From the NCBI GenBank assembly GCA_946623205.1, contig CAMOQV010000001.1, positions 1 to 42,316 of the forward strand: a stretch of DNA of 42,316 bases, written 5' to 3'. The notes beneath the pieces are model-generated. The model saw only the letters and a program-made list of their open reading frames with translations. It made no database searches and was not told the origin of the DNA. This document shows, piece by piece, positions 23,734 to 32,489 of this stretch. Source of the DNA: an uncultured Clostridia bacterium. GTDB taxonomy: Bacteria; Bacillota; Clostridia; Christensenellales; UBA3700. Numbering within the stretch: the first letter of the stretch is position 1; every line of letters starts with the position of its first letter. A program made the translations under genes and the position numbers.

Positions 23734-23822
23734 GTAACTGACGGAATTGTGGAATACCACAGGGGAGCAAGAAAAGTTTTAGTCGACCGTCTGGGCATAT
23801 AAGTAGCTCGGGTCGATTTTTT
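23734..23822 (+). promoter_or_regulatory. ZTP riboswitch (pfl motif) with overlapping intrinsic terminator
   Basis: The leader contains the two conserved blocks of the pfl/ZTP RNA: a hairpin flanked by conserved bases, GTGGAATACCACAGGGGAGC (23,749-23,768), and the 3' block CCGTCTGGGCA (23,787-23,797). The class was named for its place before pyruvate formate-lyase genes. The 3' block lies in the loop region of a terminator: TCGACC (23,783-23,788) pairs with GGTCGA (23,811-23,816) and TTTTTT follows. Binding of ZTP or ZMP, the purine intermediates that build up when 10-formyl-folate is short, should favour the aptamer over the terminator and switch the operon on. This makes sense because PFL supplies formate for one-carbon metabolism. 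Confidence 0.92.
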
Positions 23823-23839
23823 GTTAATTGGAGGTATAT

Positions 23840-26065
23840 ATGGAAGCTTGGAGAGGTTTTATTGAAGGCAATTGGACAAATGAAATTGATGTTAGAAATT
23901 TCATTTCATTAAACTACACTCCTTATCTTGATGGACCAGAATTCTTGGAAGGCCCAACAGAAAGAACTAAGAGAGTGTCTAAACGTTTAGACGATTTATT
24001 AAGACAAGAATTTGAAAAAGGTGGAGTTTTAGATATTGACACACATACTGTATCTACAGTATTTGCATTCAAACCTGGATATGTAATAAAGGAAGACGAT
24101 ATTATCGTTGGGCTTCAAACTGATGCTCCACTAAAGAGAGCCATCTCTCCGTTTGCTGGTTTTAGAATGAGTGAACAAGCTTGTAAAGCTTATGGATATG
24201 AAATCGGCGAAAACATTAGAGATGAATTCAAATATAGAACAACTCATAACACTGCTGTATTTAAGGCATACACAGATGATATGAAGAGAGCTAGACACTG
24301 TGGCATCTTAACTGGTCTTCCAGATGCTTATGGAAGAGGAAGAATCATTGGCGATTATAGAAGAATTGCTCTTTATGGTATGGACTATTTAATGGAGCAA
24401 AAGAAAAAAGATAAAGCTAATCTTGGTCTAAATGAAATGACAGAAGAAAACATCCACTTAATTGAAGATGTTGCAAAGCAATTAGATTTCATGCAAGCCC
24501 TAAAAGATCAAGCTGCCCTATACGGCTTTGATATCTCAAATCCAGCAACTAATGCTAAAGAGGCTATTCAATGGTTATATTTTGGATATCTTGGTGCTGT
24601 TAAAGAACAAAATGGCGCTGCAAATTCAATCGGTAGAATTACAACATTTTTAGATATATACATTACAAGAGATCTAAAGGAAGGAACTTTAACCGAAGCT
24701 CAAGCTCAAGAATTAATTGATGACTTCGTTATTAAATTAAGATTAGTTAGACACTTAAGAACTCCAGAATACAATGAACTATTCGCTGGAGATCCTACTT
24801 GGGTTACTTCATCTGAAGGTGGTATTGGCGAAGATGGAAGACCTCTTCTAACAAAGACAAGTTATAGAATGCTTCAAACTCTATACAATTTAGGACCATC
24901 TGCTGAACCAAACATTACAATCCTTTGGTCAGAAGATTTACCAAAGCCATTTAAGGAATTCTGTGCACAAGTTTCTATCGATACAGATTCTATTCAATAT
25001 GAAAATGATGACGTTATGAGAAAGACATATGGTGACGATTATGCTATTGCTTGCTGCGTTAGTGCGATGAAGGTTGGAAAGCAAATGCAATTCTTCGGAG
25101 CTAGATGTAATTTAGCAAAAGTTTTATTAATGTCTCTAAACGGCGGTAAGGATGAGATCCATGGTATCCAAGTTGCTCCAGAAGGCAAAGTATATGACGA
25201 AGAAGTACTAAAATATGAAGATGTATTAGAATCTTTTAAATATTATGCTTCTTGGATGGCTAAATTATATGTTAATACAATGAACGTTATTCACTATATG
25301 CACGATAAATATGCATATGAAAGATTAATGATGTCTCTTCATGATACAAACGTTGAAAGATTGATGGCATTTGGCATTTCAGGTCTTTCTGTTTTGGTTG
25401 ATTCCCTATCTGCTATTAAATATGCACAAGTTACTCCAATAAAGGATGAAAGAGGTATTATTACTGAATTCAAAACTGAAGGTGAATTCCCTAAATATGG
25501 TAATGATGATGATAGAGTAGATAGAATCGCTAAGTGGGTTACAGAATTCTTCTACAATGAATTATGCAAAACAAAAGCATATAGAGGTGCTAAGCATACA
25601 TTATCTATCTTAACTATTACGTCAAACGTTATGTATGGCAAAAAGACTGGTTCTACTCCAGATGGAAGAAAAGCTGGCGAACCATTTGCGCCTGGCGCTA
25701 ACCCAATGCACGGAAGAGATTGCCAAGGAGCTCTAGCTTCACTAAACTCTGTTGCTAAGCTTGAATATAGCTGCTGCAGAGATGGTATTTCAAATACATT
25801 CTCTATCACTCCAAATACATTAGGAAAGAACAACAAAGATAGAGTTGATCACTTGGTAAGCATTCTAGATGGATACTTCATTCAAAACGCTCACCACTTA
25901 AACGTAAATGTTTTAAACAGAGAAAAGCTTATTGATGCAATGGAAAATCCATTAAAGTATCCAAACTTAACAATAAGAGTTTCTGGATATGCAGTAAACT
26001 TCAATAAATTATCTCTAGAGCAAAAGAAGGAAGTTATTTCTCGTACATTCCACGAGAAGATGTAG
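23840..26065 (+). CDS. pflB: Formate C-acetyltransferase (pyruvate formate-lyase)
   Basis: A glycyl-radical enzyme that converts pyruvate and CoA to acetyl-CoA and formate without oxygen. Numbered from the ATG at 23,840 it has 741 residues, near the usual 740-760. The catalytic cysteine pair is Cys405-Cys406 (IACCVSAMK) and the radical site is Gly716 in RVSGYAVNF near the C-terminus. I chose 23,840 because GGAGG (23,830-23,834) sits five bases before it; a TTG twelve bases earlier overlaps the ribosome binding site. The activating enzyme gene follows one base after the stop. Control is probably through the ZTP riboswitch and the promoter palindrome. Residues RVSGYAVNF and the overall match are those of true PFL rather than a diol dehydratase or choline lyase. 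Confidence 0.97.
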   Translation: MEAWRGFIEGNWTNEIDVRNFISLNYTPYLDGPEFLEGPTERTKRVSKRLDDLLRQEFEKGGVLDIDTHTVSTVFAFKPGYVIKEDDIIVGLQTDAPLKRAISPFAGFRMSEQACKAYGYEIGENIRDEFKYRTTHNTAVFKAYTDDMKRARHCGILTGLPDAYGRGRIIGDYRRIALYGMDYLMEQKKKDKANLGLNEMTEENIHLIEDVAKQLDFMQALKDQAALYGFDISNPATNAKEAIQWLYFGYLGAVKEQNGAANSIGRITTFLDIYITRDLKEGTLTEAQAQELIDDFVIKLRLVRHLRTPEYNELFAGDPTWVTSSEGGIGEDGRPLLTKTSYRMLQTLYNLGPSAEPNITILWSEDLPKPFKEFCAQVSIDTDSIQYENDDVMRKTYGDDYAIACCVSAMKVGKQMQFFGARCNLAKVLLMSLNGGKDEIHGIQVAPEGKVYDEEVLKYEDVLESFKYYASWMAKLYVNTMNVIHYMHDKYAYERLMMSLHDTNVERLMAFGISGLSVLVDSLSAIKYAQVTPIKDERGIITEFKTEGEFPKYGNDDDRVDRIAKWVTEFFYNELCKTKAYRGAKHTLSILTITSNVMYGKKTGSTPDGRKAGEPFAPGANPMHGRDCQGALASLNSVAKLEYSCCRDGISNTFSITPNTLGKNNKDRVDHLVSILDGYFIQNAHHLNVNVLNREKLIDAMENPLKYPNLTIRVSGYAVNFNKLSLEQKKEVISRTFHEKM

Positions 26066-26066
26066 A

Positions 26067-26777
26067 ATGAGAATACACTCTTTTGAATCACTAGCAACAT
26101 TAGATGGAGATGGCGTTAGATACGCCATCTACTTTAATGGATGCCCTCTTCGTTGTGTATATTGTCACAACCCGGACACTTGGGGCGTTTCTGGCGAAGA
26201 TTATTCAGCCGAAGACCTATTTAACAAAGTTAAAAGATATAAGCCTTATTTTGGCCAAAATGGCGGTGTAACGTTCTCTGGTGGCGAGCCATTACTTAGC
26301 GCATCATTTATAAACGAAGTTAATTCTTATTTAAAAACCGAAAATATTAAATACGCTTTAGATACATCTGGACAAGTTGATATGACAGATGATGTAAAAG
26401 AGGCAATTAATAATTCTGATTTAGTTATTCTTGATTTAAAATTTTGGGATAACGATTCTTATTATAAATACACTAGAAAAACAATGATGAAAACTATAAC
26501 TATGTTATATTACCTTGCTGCTATACAAAAACGCACTTGGATAAGAACTGTCATTGTACCTGGGATAAACGATTCAAAAGAAGTTTTAGATAAATATATA
26601 GATATAGTTAAACAATTCCCTCATGTAGAAAAATATGAGCTTTTGGGATTCCACACAATGGGCTTTTTTAAATACGAAAATCTAGGGATTGATAACCCTT
26701 TAAAAGACACTCCTGCCCTATCTCAAGACGTCTTAAAAGACCTTCAAAATTACGTTGATAATAAGTTAAAAAATTAA
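26067..26777 (+). CDS. pflA: Pyruvate formate-lyase activating enzyme (radical SAM)
   Basis: The CxxxCxxC cluster motif is in NGCPLRCVYCHNPDTW (about residues 25-40), which binds the [4Fe-4S] cluster used to cleave S-adenosylmethionine. The F-S-G-G-E-P-L motif that binds the SAM amino group follows at about 72-78, and the usual LDLKF and G-I-N-D segments come later. The length (236 aa) is normal and there is no extra ferredoxin domain, as expected for true PFL activases. It takes a hydrogen atom from Gly716 of PflB. The ATG is one base after the pflB stop, with only a weak GAGAAGA ahead, so translation is probably coupled. Confidence 0.95.
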   Translation: MRIHSFESLATLDGDGVRYAIYFNGCPLRCVYCHNPDTWGVSGEDYSAEDLFNKVKRYKPYFGQNGGVTFSGGEPLLSASFINEVNSYLKTENIKYALDTSGQVDMTDDVKEAINNSDLVILDLKFWDNDSYYKYTRKTMMKTITMLYYLAAIQKRTWIRTVIVPGINDSKEVLDKYIDIVKQFPHVEKYELLGFHTMGFFKYENLGIDNPLKDTPALSQDVLKDLQNYVDNKLKN

Positions 26778-26886
26778 CGATAAAAATTGTTCACAAACCT
26801 AACAATTTGTCTTGATTTTACTCTTTTTATTTGATATCCTTTTTTGCGGTTGAGGTTTATAAAAACTAACTAGGAGGGTTATTTAA

Positions 26887-27864
26887 ATGAGTAAGAAACT
26901 TACTAACAACATTTTATTACTTACCGTAGTTCTTGTTGTTCTAGCTTCTATCTTATTCGTTGGTTTAGCAGCAAATAATACATTTGCTTATGCCGATGAA
27001 GATGATGGAAATTTAGAATATCAAGAAGTATATGTAACTTACAACAACCAATTCAACGTTTGGGGAACAACAACAGTGATTGACATTACTGAAATCAATC
27101 GTCCTTTCGCTTCACTTGACATCAGAGTCCTAGACGGCGTTCAAAATCTATACTTTACAGATGGTGGACAAAACCTTGGATTAGTTAATTCTAAGATCGT
27201 TATCGAATCTAGAAGCACAGATATTAACATCTACATCGACGGATTTGATATTGCTGGTGCAGAAAACAATTGTACATTCATCAACAAATCAACAAAGGGA
27301 ACTGTAACATTTATTAACAATGGTACAAATCCAGTTGTTATCTCTGGTGCTACAAGAACAGGAAGTGGTAGCTTTGAAGATGGTTTAGGAATCAGCGGCG
27401 TTATCTACACAAAAGGTAACATTGCATTCTCTGGCGAAGCTGGATTCATCATCGATGGTGCTGGTTACATCTCTTCTACAACATACGGTGGCAACCTTGA
27501 CTACGGTAACACAGGTTTACAAGTTAACGGAAGCAAGAAAGTTTATGTTAACACAACTGTAGATATTATCGGCGGAAATGGCCAAAGCGGTGCTTATATC
27601 CCTGGTCTATTAGGTTTTGACGGTGGACATGGTGGTTATGCATTTGATGGTTCTTCTGCAAACATCATCATTGGAGAAGCTGGATTCTTATCATTAACAG
27701 GTGGACATGGTGGTAATGGTGCTTGCCAATATGGTAGCGGCACATTAGGCGCTGCTGGTAAAGGATGCGCAGCTTACAAGGGTTCTATCCATGTAAACGA
27801 TACATCTAAGTTCACATACGTTGCTGGAGAAGACGGAGAAGCAGGACGTTACTACAACAAATAA
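26887..27864 (+). CDS. Secreted glycine-rich beta protein (325 aa)
   Basis: I do not recognise a family. A signal peptide is clear: a lysine start, a hydrophobic core (LLLTVVLVVLASILFVGLA) and a likely cut after AYA near residue 37. The mature part is rich in G, N, S and beta-branched residues, with strands spaced like a right-handed beta helix or beta solenoid and G-G-H-G-G-type turns near residues 230-280. Four or so charged residues follow the signal peptide (DEDDGN). There are two or three cysteines, no anchor and no sorting signal, so the product is probably released. It has a strong AGGAGGG ribosome binding site and a strong terminator. A weak promoter may be TTGATT (26,813-26,818) with TATCCT; otherwise it could be read from pflA. 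Confidence 0.7.
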   Translation: MSKKLTNNILLLTVVLVVLASILFVGLAANNTFAYADEDDGNLEYQEVYVTYNNQFNVWGTTTVIDITEINRPFASLDIRVLDGVQNLYFTDGGQNLGLVNSKIVIESRSTDINIYIDGFDIAGAENNCTFINKSTKGTVTFINNGTNPVVISGATRTGSGSFEDGLGISGVIYTKGNIAFSGEAGFIIDGAGYISSTTYGGNLDYGNTGLQVNGSKKVYVNTTVDIIGGNGQSGAYIPGLLGFDGGHGGYAFDGSSANIIIGEAGFLSLTGGHGGNGACQYGSGTLGAAGKGCAAYKGSIHVNDTSKFTYVAGEDGEAGRYYNK

Positions 27865-27883
27865 TGTCTCAAGAAAACAAATT

Positions 27884-27917
27884 GAGGAGACCAAAATGAT
27901 ATGGTCTCCTCTTTTTT
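27884..27917. terminator. Bidirectional terminator between the glycine-rich gene and the ABC gene
   Basis: GAGGAGACCA (27,884-27,893) pairs with TGGTCTCCTC (27,902-27,911) across an eight-base loop. TTTTTT follows on the plus strand; on the minus strand AATTTGTTTTC follows, so it can serve both convergent genes. Confidence 0.9.
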
Positions 27918-27932
27918 GCTTAAAATGCTTTT

Positions 27933-30900
27933 CTATTTTTCTCGAATAGCATCTATTGGTTTTTGTCTTGCGATTCTCGCAACTGGAAGTAATGAAGAAA
28001 TGACGCTTGCAACCAATGCAACTGCAAATACCATTAATATCTCAACAAATCCTACTTTTAACAATACCAATCCTGCAATCGCTTCCCCAATCTTGTTGTT
28101 TAATACAATAGCTACCGCAATCAAAGCTGCTATAGCTAATACAAAATTGATAACAGCAATGATAGCTGATTCCGAATAGAATATCTTAAATACATCTACG
28201 CCTCTTGCACCAACAGCTCTTAAGATACCAATTTCATGACGCTTGTTATTAATAGAGATAGACATAAAGTTGTAGAACAATAACATAGAGAATGCAGCCA
28301 TTGCTATACCAACATATAAGAATATCTTTTCAAGTTCAGACAACAAAGATACCCATATCATAATTGAATTTACAAGTGGAGATTGAAGTGCATAATAGAA
28401 ATCATCATTTGTCTTATCTTTCCAGTCAATCTTATCATAAGCATCTTGCGAATCATAGTACAAAGATACAATCTTTGTTAATGCTTGTGTATTTGATGGT
28501 TTTGCCGCAAACATTCTTGAATAATTTAAATCCATTTTGCTAGCAGCAAATTCTTCTATCTCACTTCTTTGCATATAGAAGATGTAGTTTGTGTATATTG
28601 AAGAAGAACTCTCTCTTATAAACACACCAACAATTTTCTTTGCGTATTCTTGTTTTTCCTTTTGATTGTTACCCTTAGTAGTAATATATGAGAATGTTAT
28701 ATCCATATCGCTTAGGCTAAGATTACCATCAACAATAGCTTTGTTAAATCTATCAATTCTTGCTTGTTTGTATTTTAAATACCATGTGTTGTCATATTCT
28801 GAAACATCATAGTTACCATAATTATCAACAAATTGCATCATATACCAATTCATAAATTCGCGTTTTAAATTATCGTCAAATACCAAAGTCTCTTCTCTTC
28901 TATATTCTTTAAATGCATTAATCAATATTTCGTTGTCTTTGTAGTCATTATAGAACTCTTCATAATGCAATTCTGTATATTTGTTATAACTATATTCAGC
29001 AAATCTTTGGATGTTTTGTAGTGCTTTTGCATTTGGGCATTGATTAATAATTTTTGTTATTAATAATTGTTTTGCTTGTTCTGCATATGCAGCAACATCA
29101 TCCTTTATATCAGTATTATCAAAGACATTATCATAATTACCTTCATTGCTCGTCCAATTTTGTATATGATTTTTTAAGTTGTAATATACATTCATATAGA
29201 AATATTGAGCGTCTGGTTCACCGCTTGTAATAAAAGCAGGAACTTTTGCAAAATCAATTTGATAATAATTCTCACCATTAATCTCGATAGTATCAAATTC
29301 AAGAGGTGATTCTGACACAGTTTTGAATAATTGTTTTGTTATATCTCCCTCAGGTCTAGAATTCCAAATCTCTCTTTCGCGATAATAATTAAACAACTGA
29401 TTTGCTACATATGGATCAACTTTTTCTCCGTTTAACGCTTTGTAACTATTAAAATAGTTTTGAGCATATATACAATTTGTTAAACCAGATAAATCATTTC
29501 CATAGCGGAACGAGATATCATCATATACCATATTGTATGCTTGTTGCCATGATATATTCGCACTATACGGAGTTATTAATACACCATCGCTCGTAACATC
29601 GGAATAAATACCGTCAAATGTATATTCTTTCCATTCATCTATTCCTTCTTCTTGTTCATAAATCTTCAAGAAACTTACAATCCTTGCAAGATAATCCATA
29701 TCTACTAAAATTTCATTCTTTCCTAAATCTGTCTTTGCTTGATTAAAGAATGTTTTTTTAGTTTCATCAGTAAATAGTACAACATTATCTTTCCTATCTG
29801 CGCCATCTTGTTCATATTCTAGTCCGAACCATCCAGCGCCTCCCCATTCATCATTAAAGCTATAATTATTAGATTTACCAATAACGTTCTTTTCAAAATA
29901 TTCTAAAGAAACAAATGCCATACAATGAAGCCCTGTTTGTCTTGCACTTTGCAATTTGTTTGATAAATCATATAATTCTTGTGACATGCTAGAAGGATCT
30001 GCCTTCTTTAAACTATCATATGGAGATAAATCTAAATTTGTATCTATAATTCCAACTATCTTATAATAGTTGTTGCTGTTATCTCTAATATAGAACCCAA
30101 GAATGTTGTCTTCAGTTACACTTTCTGCCTCAATATATTTCGTGTATTCTTTAGCGTCTCTAATCCCATACCCTTTAAATGTATTATATGTGTCAAGAGA
30201 TATACATATTTCATTTAATCCAGTCGGATAAGTACCTCTATGTAACTTAACTCCATATTTTTGAGCCTTATCTGCATTTAGCGCAACACAGCCATAGAAT
30301 TGGCTTGAATAGTAGTAATTATTTGTTACATTCTTTACTGTGCTATTATACAAACCCGCATCAAATCGGCCAACGACATCAAAACCAACACCTGTTCGTG
30401 CTTCAACTTCTTGTTTGAAAGCTTCTCCAAACTTATTATCGCCACCCCAGCCTCCTTTAGTAAATACAATAACTTGCTCGTCAGATTTTTCAAGAGAATT
30501 CACTGTTGCTGACACTTTGTTTACTCTCGCAAACGTAACCGCAAGACCAAACATTGCAAAGGCAACAAAAGATAAAAGAATTGTCATAAATAATCTAAAT
30601 GGTTTTACTCGCAACGATTTTGCACCCATTCTAAATGCGGCGCTCATTGGGAACTTAGATTTTACAACTCTCCACTTTTCTTTCTTTTGCTCAATGAATT
30701 CATTATCTGTTTCAATAAATGATTCCTTTTGCCCATTTTCATTAATCATGGCAGCATAAGATACAGAATCATTTATTCTTGAATCAATTGAAAAATATGC
30801 ATCTTCATCTGTTGTTGCTAGTTTTTTATTAATTAAATCGATATCTTCTTTTGTAAGCTTATGACCTTTTTCGAATCTAATAAGATTAGAACCATATAAA

Positions 30901-31610
30901 GAAACGCCTGATTCTGTCTCGTCAGTATCCTCTGTTATTTTTGTAATATCTGAGATTACTTTACCATCTTTAAGTTCAATTACTCTATCGCCAAATCTCT
31001 CTGCAAAATCTCTATCGTGAGATACTATAACTACAAGCCTTGTTTTAGATAACTTCTTTAGAGTTTCAAACACTGCAAGACCGGTTGCTGAATCTAGTGC
31101 ACCTGTTGGTTCATCACCAAACAGAATCTTTGGCTCTTTTACAAGCGCACGCGCAATAGCGACTCTTTGCTTTTGACCACCAGATAATTCATTTGGTTTT
31201 CTTTTGCCAAATCCAACAAGATCTACCTCTTCCAAAATACTATTAATTATTTCATCTGTTGGCTTTTTGTGTTGTAATTCAAGCGCTAACGCAATATTCT
31301 CTCTAACCGTAAAATCACTTAAAATATTGTATTCTTGGAAAATAAAGCCTAAGTAAGTATTTCTATAACTATCCATTTCAGATGCATCGAAATTCTTTGA
31401 GGATTTTCCATTAATTACAATTTCTCCTGAATCAGCTATATCCAATCCACCCATTACGTTTAATAGCGTAGATTTACCTGAACCAGATTTACCTAGAATA
31501 AAAACAAGACCCGTGTCTGGGAACTTTAGTGATACATCATCTAAAGCTGGGACCGGGTCTGCATTCTTTATCTTATAAACCTTTTTTAGGTTTTTTACCT
31601 CTAACATCAT
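27933..31610 (-). CDS. MacB/FtsX-type ABC transporter, ATPase fused to permease with large outside domain (1,225 aa)
   Basis: The ATPase half comes first: Walker A GKSGSGKST (residues 40-48), Q-loop Gln92, signature LSGGQ (142-146), and Walker B ILFGDE (162-167). A linker leads to a first membrane helix at about 337-360. About 735 residues of outside domain follow, then three helices at about 1097-1120, 1146-1170 and 1180-1212 that form the FtsX permease core and end in VARIARQKPIDAIREK. This order (ATPase, one helix, large outer domain, three helices) is that of MacB, which moves substrates by mechanical coupling and not by a channel. The outer domain is about three times as large as in MacB. 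An AGGAGGGGG ribosome binding site precedes two adjacent ATGs. The substrate is unknown; bacitracin-type peptide resistance or peptide export are options. Confidence 0.88.
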   Translation of the reverse strand: MMLEVKNLKKVYKIKNADPVPALDDVSLKFPDTGLVFILGKSGSGKSTLLNVMGGLDIADSGEIVINGKSSKNFDASEMDSYRNTYLGFIFQEYNILSDFTVRENIALALELQHKKPTDEIINSILEEVDLVGFGKRKPNELSGGQKQRVAIARALVKEPKILFGDEPTGALDSATGLAVFETLKKLSKTRLVVIVSHDRDFAERFGDRVIELKDGKVISDITKITEDTDETESGVSLYGSNLIRFEKGHKLTKEDIDLINKKLATTDEDAYFSIDSRINDSVSYAAMINENGQKESFIETDNEFIEQKKEKWRVVKSKFPMSAAFRMGAKSLRVKPFRLFMTILLSFVAFAMFGLAVTFARVNKVSATVNSLEKSDEQVIVFTKGGWGGDNKFGEAFKQEVEARTGVGFDVVGRFDAGLYNSTVKNVTNNYYYSSQFYGCVALNADKAQKYGVKLHRGTYPTGLNEICISLDTYNTFKGYGIRDAKEYTKYIEAESVTEDNILGFYIRDNSNNYYKIVGIIDTNLDLSPYDSLKKADPSSMSQELYDLSNKLQSARQTGLHCMAFVSLEYFEKNVIGKSNNYSFNDEWGGAGWFGLEYEQDGADRKDNVVLFTDETKKTFFNQAKTDLGKNEILVDMDYLARIVSFLKIYEQEEGIDEWKEYTFDGIYSDVTSDGVLITPYSANISWQQAYNMVYDDISFRYGNDLSGLTNCIYAQNYFNSYKALNGEKVDPYVANQLFNYYREREIWNSRPEGDITKQLFKTVSESPLEFDTIEINGENYYQIDFAKVPAFITSGEPDAQYFYMNVYYNLKNHIQNWTSNEGNYDNVFDNTDIKDDVAAYAEQAKQLLITKIINQCPNAKALQNIQRFAEYSYNKYTELHYEEFYNDYKDNEILINAFKEYRREETLVFDDNLKREFMNWYMMQFVDNYGNYDVSEYDNTWYLKYKQARIDRFNKAIVDGNLSLSDMDITFSYITTKGNNQKEKQEYAKKIVGVFIRESSSSIYTNYIFYMQRSEIEEFAASKMDLNYSRMFAAKPSNTQALTKIVSLYYDSQDAYDKIDWKDKTNDDFYYALQSPLVNSIMIWVSLLSELEKIFLYVGIAMAAFSMLLFYNFMSISINNKRHEIGILRAVGARGVDVFKIFYSESAIIAVINFVLAIAALIAVAIVLNNKIGEAIAGLVLLKVGFVEILMVFAVALVASVISSLLPVARIARQKPIDAIREK

Positions 31611-31650
31611 AATATAAGCCCCCTCCTAGTAGAACCCTACTATATATATA

Positions 31651-31678
31651 ATTATAGCGTATTATAATGTTTTAGCAA
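31651..31678 (-). promoter_or_regulatory. Promoter of the ABC transporter gene
   Basis: TTGCTA (31,678-31,673), a 16-base spacer and TATAAT (31,656-31,651) on the minus strand. Confidence 0.55.
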
Positions 31679-31726
31679 AATCTGGGCATTTCAAAAAATG
31701 GCAATATGTGTTGAAAAATTGCCAAA

Positions 31727-32395
31727 CTAGACGCGAACTATTGCTCTATGAATTTTCTTTCCTTCTAAAATATATTTTATCTCGTGCTCTGTTTTTATAT
31801 TATTTAAATCATTTAAAGCTTCTAAATCCCAGCACTCTTCAAGCACCGTTAAATTCTCTAATTTATATTGTTCTAGAGAATATGCAAAGAAATCTTTATC
31901 GTCTGTTTTTTGAATAATTAATCCGCCCTCTTTTAAGATATCTTTGTAGATTTTTAAAAATCTTGGGTTCGTTAAACGCTGTCTTGCATCACACTTATTT
32001 GGAAGTGGATTTGAAAAATTAAGATAGATTGTATCTATCGAATGAGGCTTAATAAATTTTTCTAAACATTCAATTCTGCAATTTAGGAATTTTAGATTCT
32101 CAAGCTTTGCTTGTCTTGCCTTATCTATGGCGCCAATAATTACATTTGAGAACATTTCAACTGCAATGAAATTTTTATCTTTAAACTTATTTGCTATTTG
32201 AATTGCAAAGCCACCAAGACCACATCCTAAATCTAAGCAAACTGGGTTTGCGTTGTTAAAGATTCTAAAATAGTCAAAGTACTCTTTGTCTTTAATGTAC
32301 TCATTTACATTAGTAAATGAACCCTCATACGCAAGCAAAAGATCGCTAGAGTTAAAAATACGTTGATCCAAATTAGATTTCTTTCTCATTCGCAT
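31727..32395 (-). CDS. trmB: tRNA (guanine-N7-)-methyltransferase
   Basis: This enzyme methylates G46 of tRNAs with SAM. The Rossmann-type SAM site is DLGCGLGGFA (about residues 57-66), followed by the acidic FIAVEMF. The family signature is YLNFSNPLPNKCDARQRL, close to the canonical N-F-S-D-P-W-P-K-K-R-H..R-L, with Trp replaced by Leu. The methyltransferase order then ends in LKEGGLIIQKTDD. I start at the ATG at 32,395 (MRMRKKSNL), which matches the usual MR-R-K beginning and gives 222 residues. An earlier ATG and a TTG exist upstream but would fall in the promoter. No Shine-Dalgarno is present; the -10 box ends six bases before the ATG, so the message looks leaderless. Confidence 0.9.
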   Translation of the reverse strand: MRMRKKSNLDQRIFNSSDLLLAYEGSFTNVNEYIKDKEYFDYFRIFNNANPVCLDLGCGLGGFAIQIANKFKDKNFIAVEMFSNVIIGAIDKARQAKLENLKFLNCRIECLEKFIKPHSIDTIYLNFSNPLPNKCDARQRLTNPRFLKIYKDILKEGGLIIQKTDDKDFFAYSLEQYKLENLTVLEECWDLEALNDLNNIKTEHEIKYILEGKKIHRAIVRV

Positions 32396-32401
32396 GGCTA
32401 A

Positions 32402-32431
32402 ATTATACTTTGAAATATCCATCAAAAACAA
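32402..32431 (-). promoter_or_regulatory. Promoter of trmB, apparently leaderless
   Basis: TATAAT (32,407-32,402) with TTGTTT (32,431-32,426) 18 bases upstream on the minus strand. Six bases separate the -10 box from the ATG, the same spacing as at the small gene at 423. Confidence 0.5.
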
Positions 32432-32437
32432 CCAATT

Positions 32438-32466
32438 TTGACAATGCTTTATATGCGTGCTAAATT
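32438..32466 (+). promoter_or_regulatory. Promoter of the DUF2804 gene
   Basis: A perfect TTGACA (32,438-32,443), a 17-base spacer and TAAATT (32,461-32,466). It is divergent from the trmB promoter with only six bases between the two -35 boxes. Confidence 0.75.
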
Positions 32467-32489
32467 ATATTTAAGATGGAGGGAAAGAT

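Noticed and set aside
23828..23839. TTG starts for pflB (23,828) and hydB (41,313)
   Set aside because: In both cases the TTG overlaps the GGAGG ribosome binding site of an ATG twelve bases downstream, which is the better start.
26784..26808. AAATTGTT/AACAATTT inverted repeat after pflA as a terminator
   Set aside because: The stem is only AT-rich with a nine-base loop and no T tract follows closely, so I could not support a terminator call.
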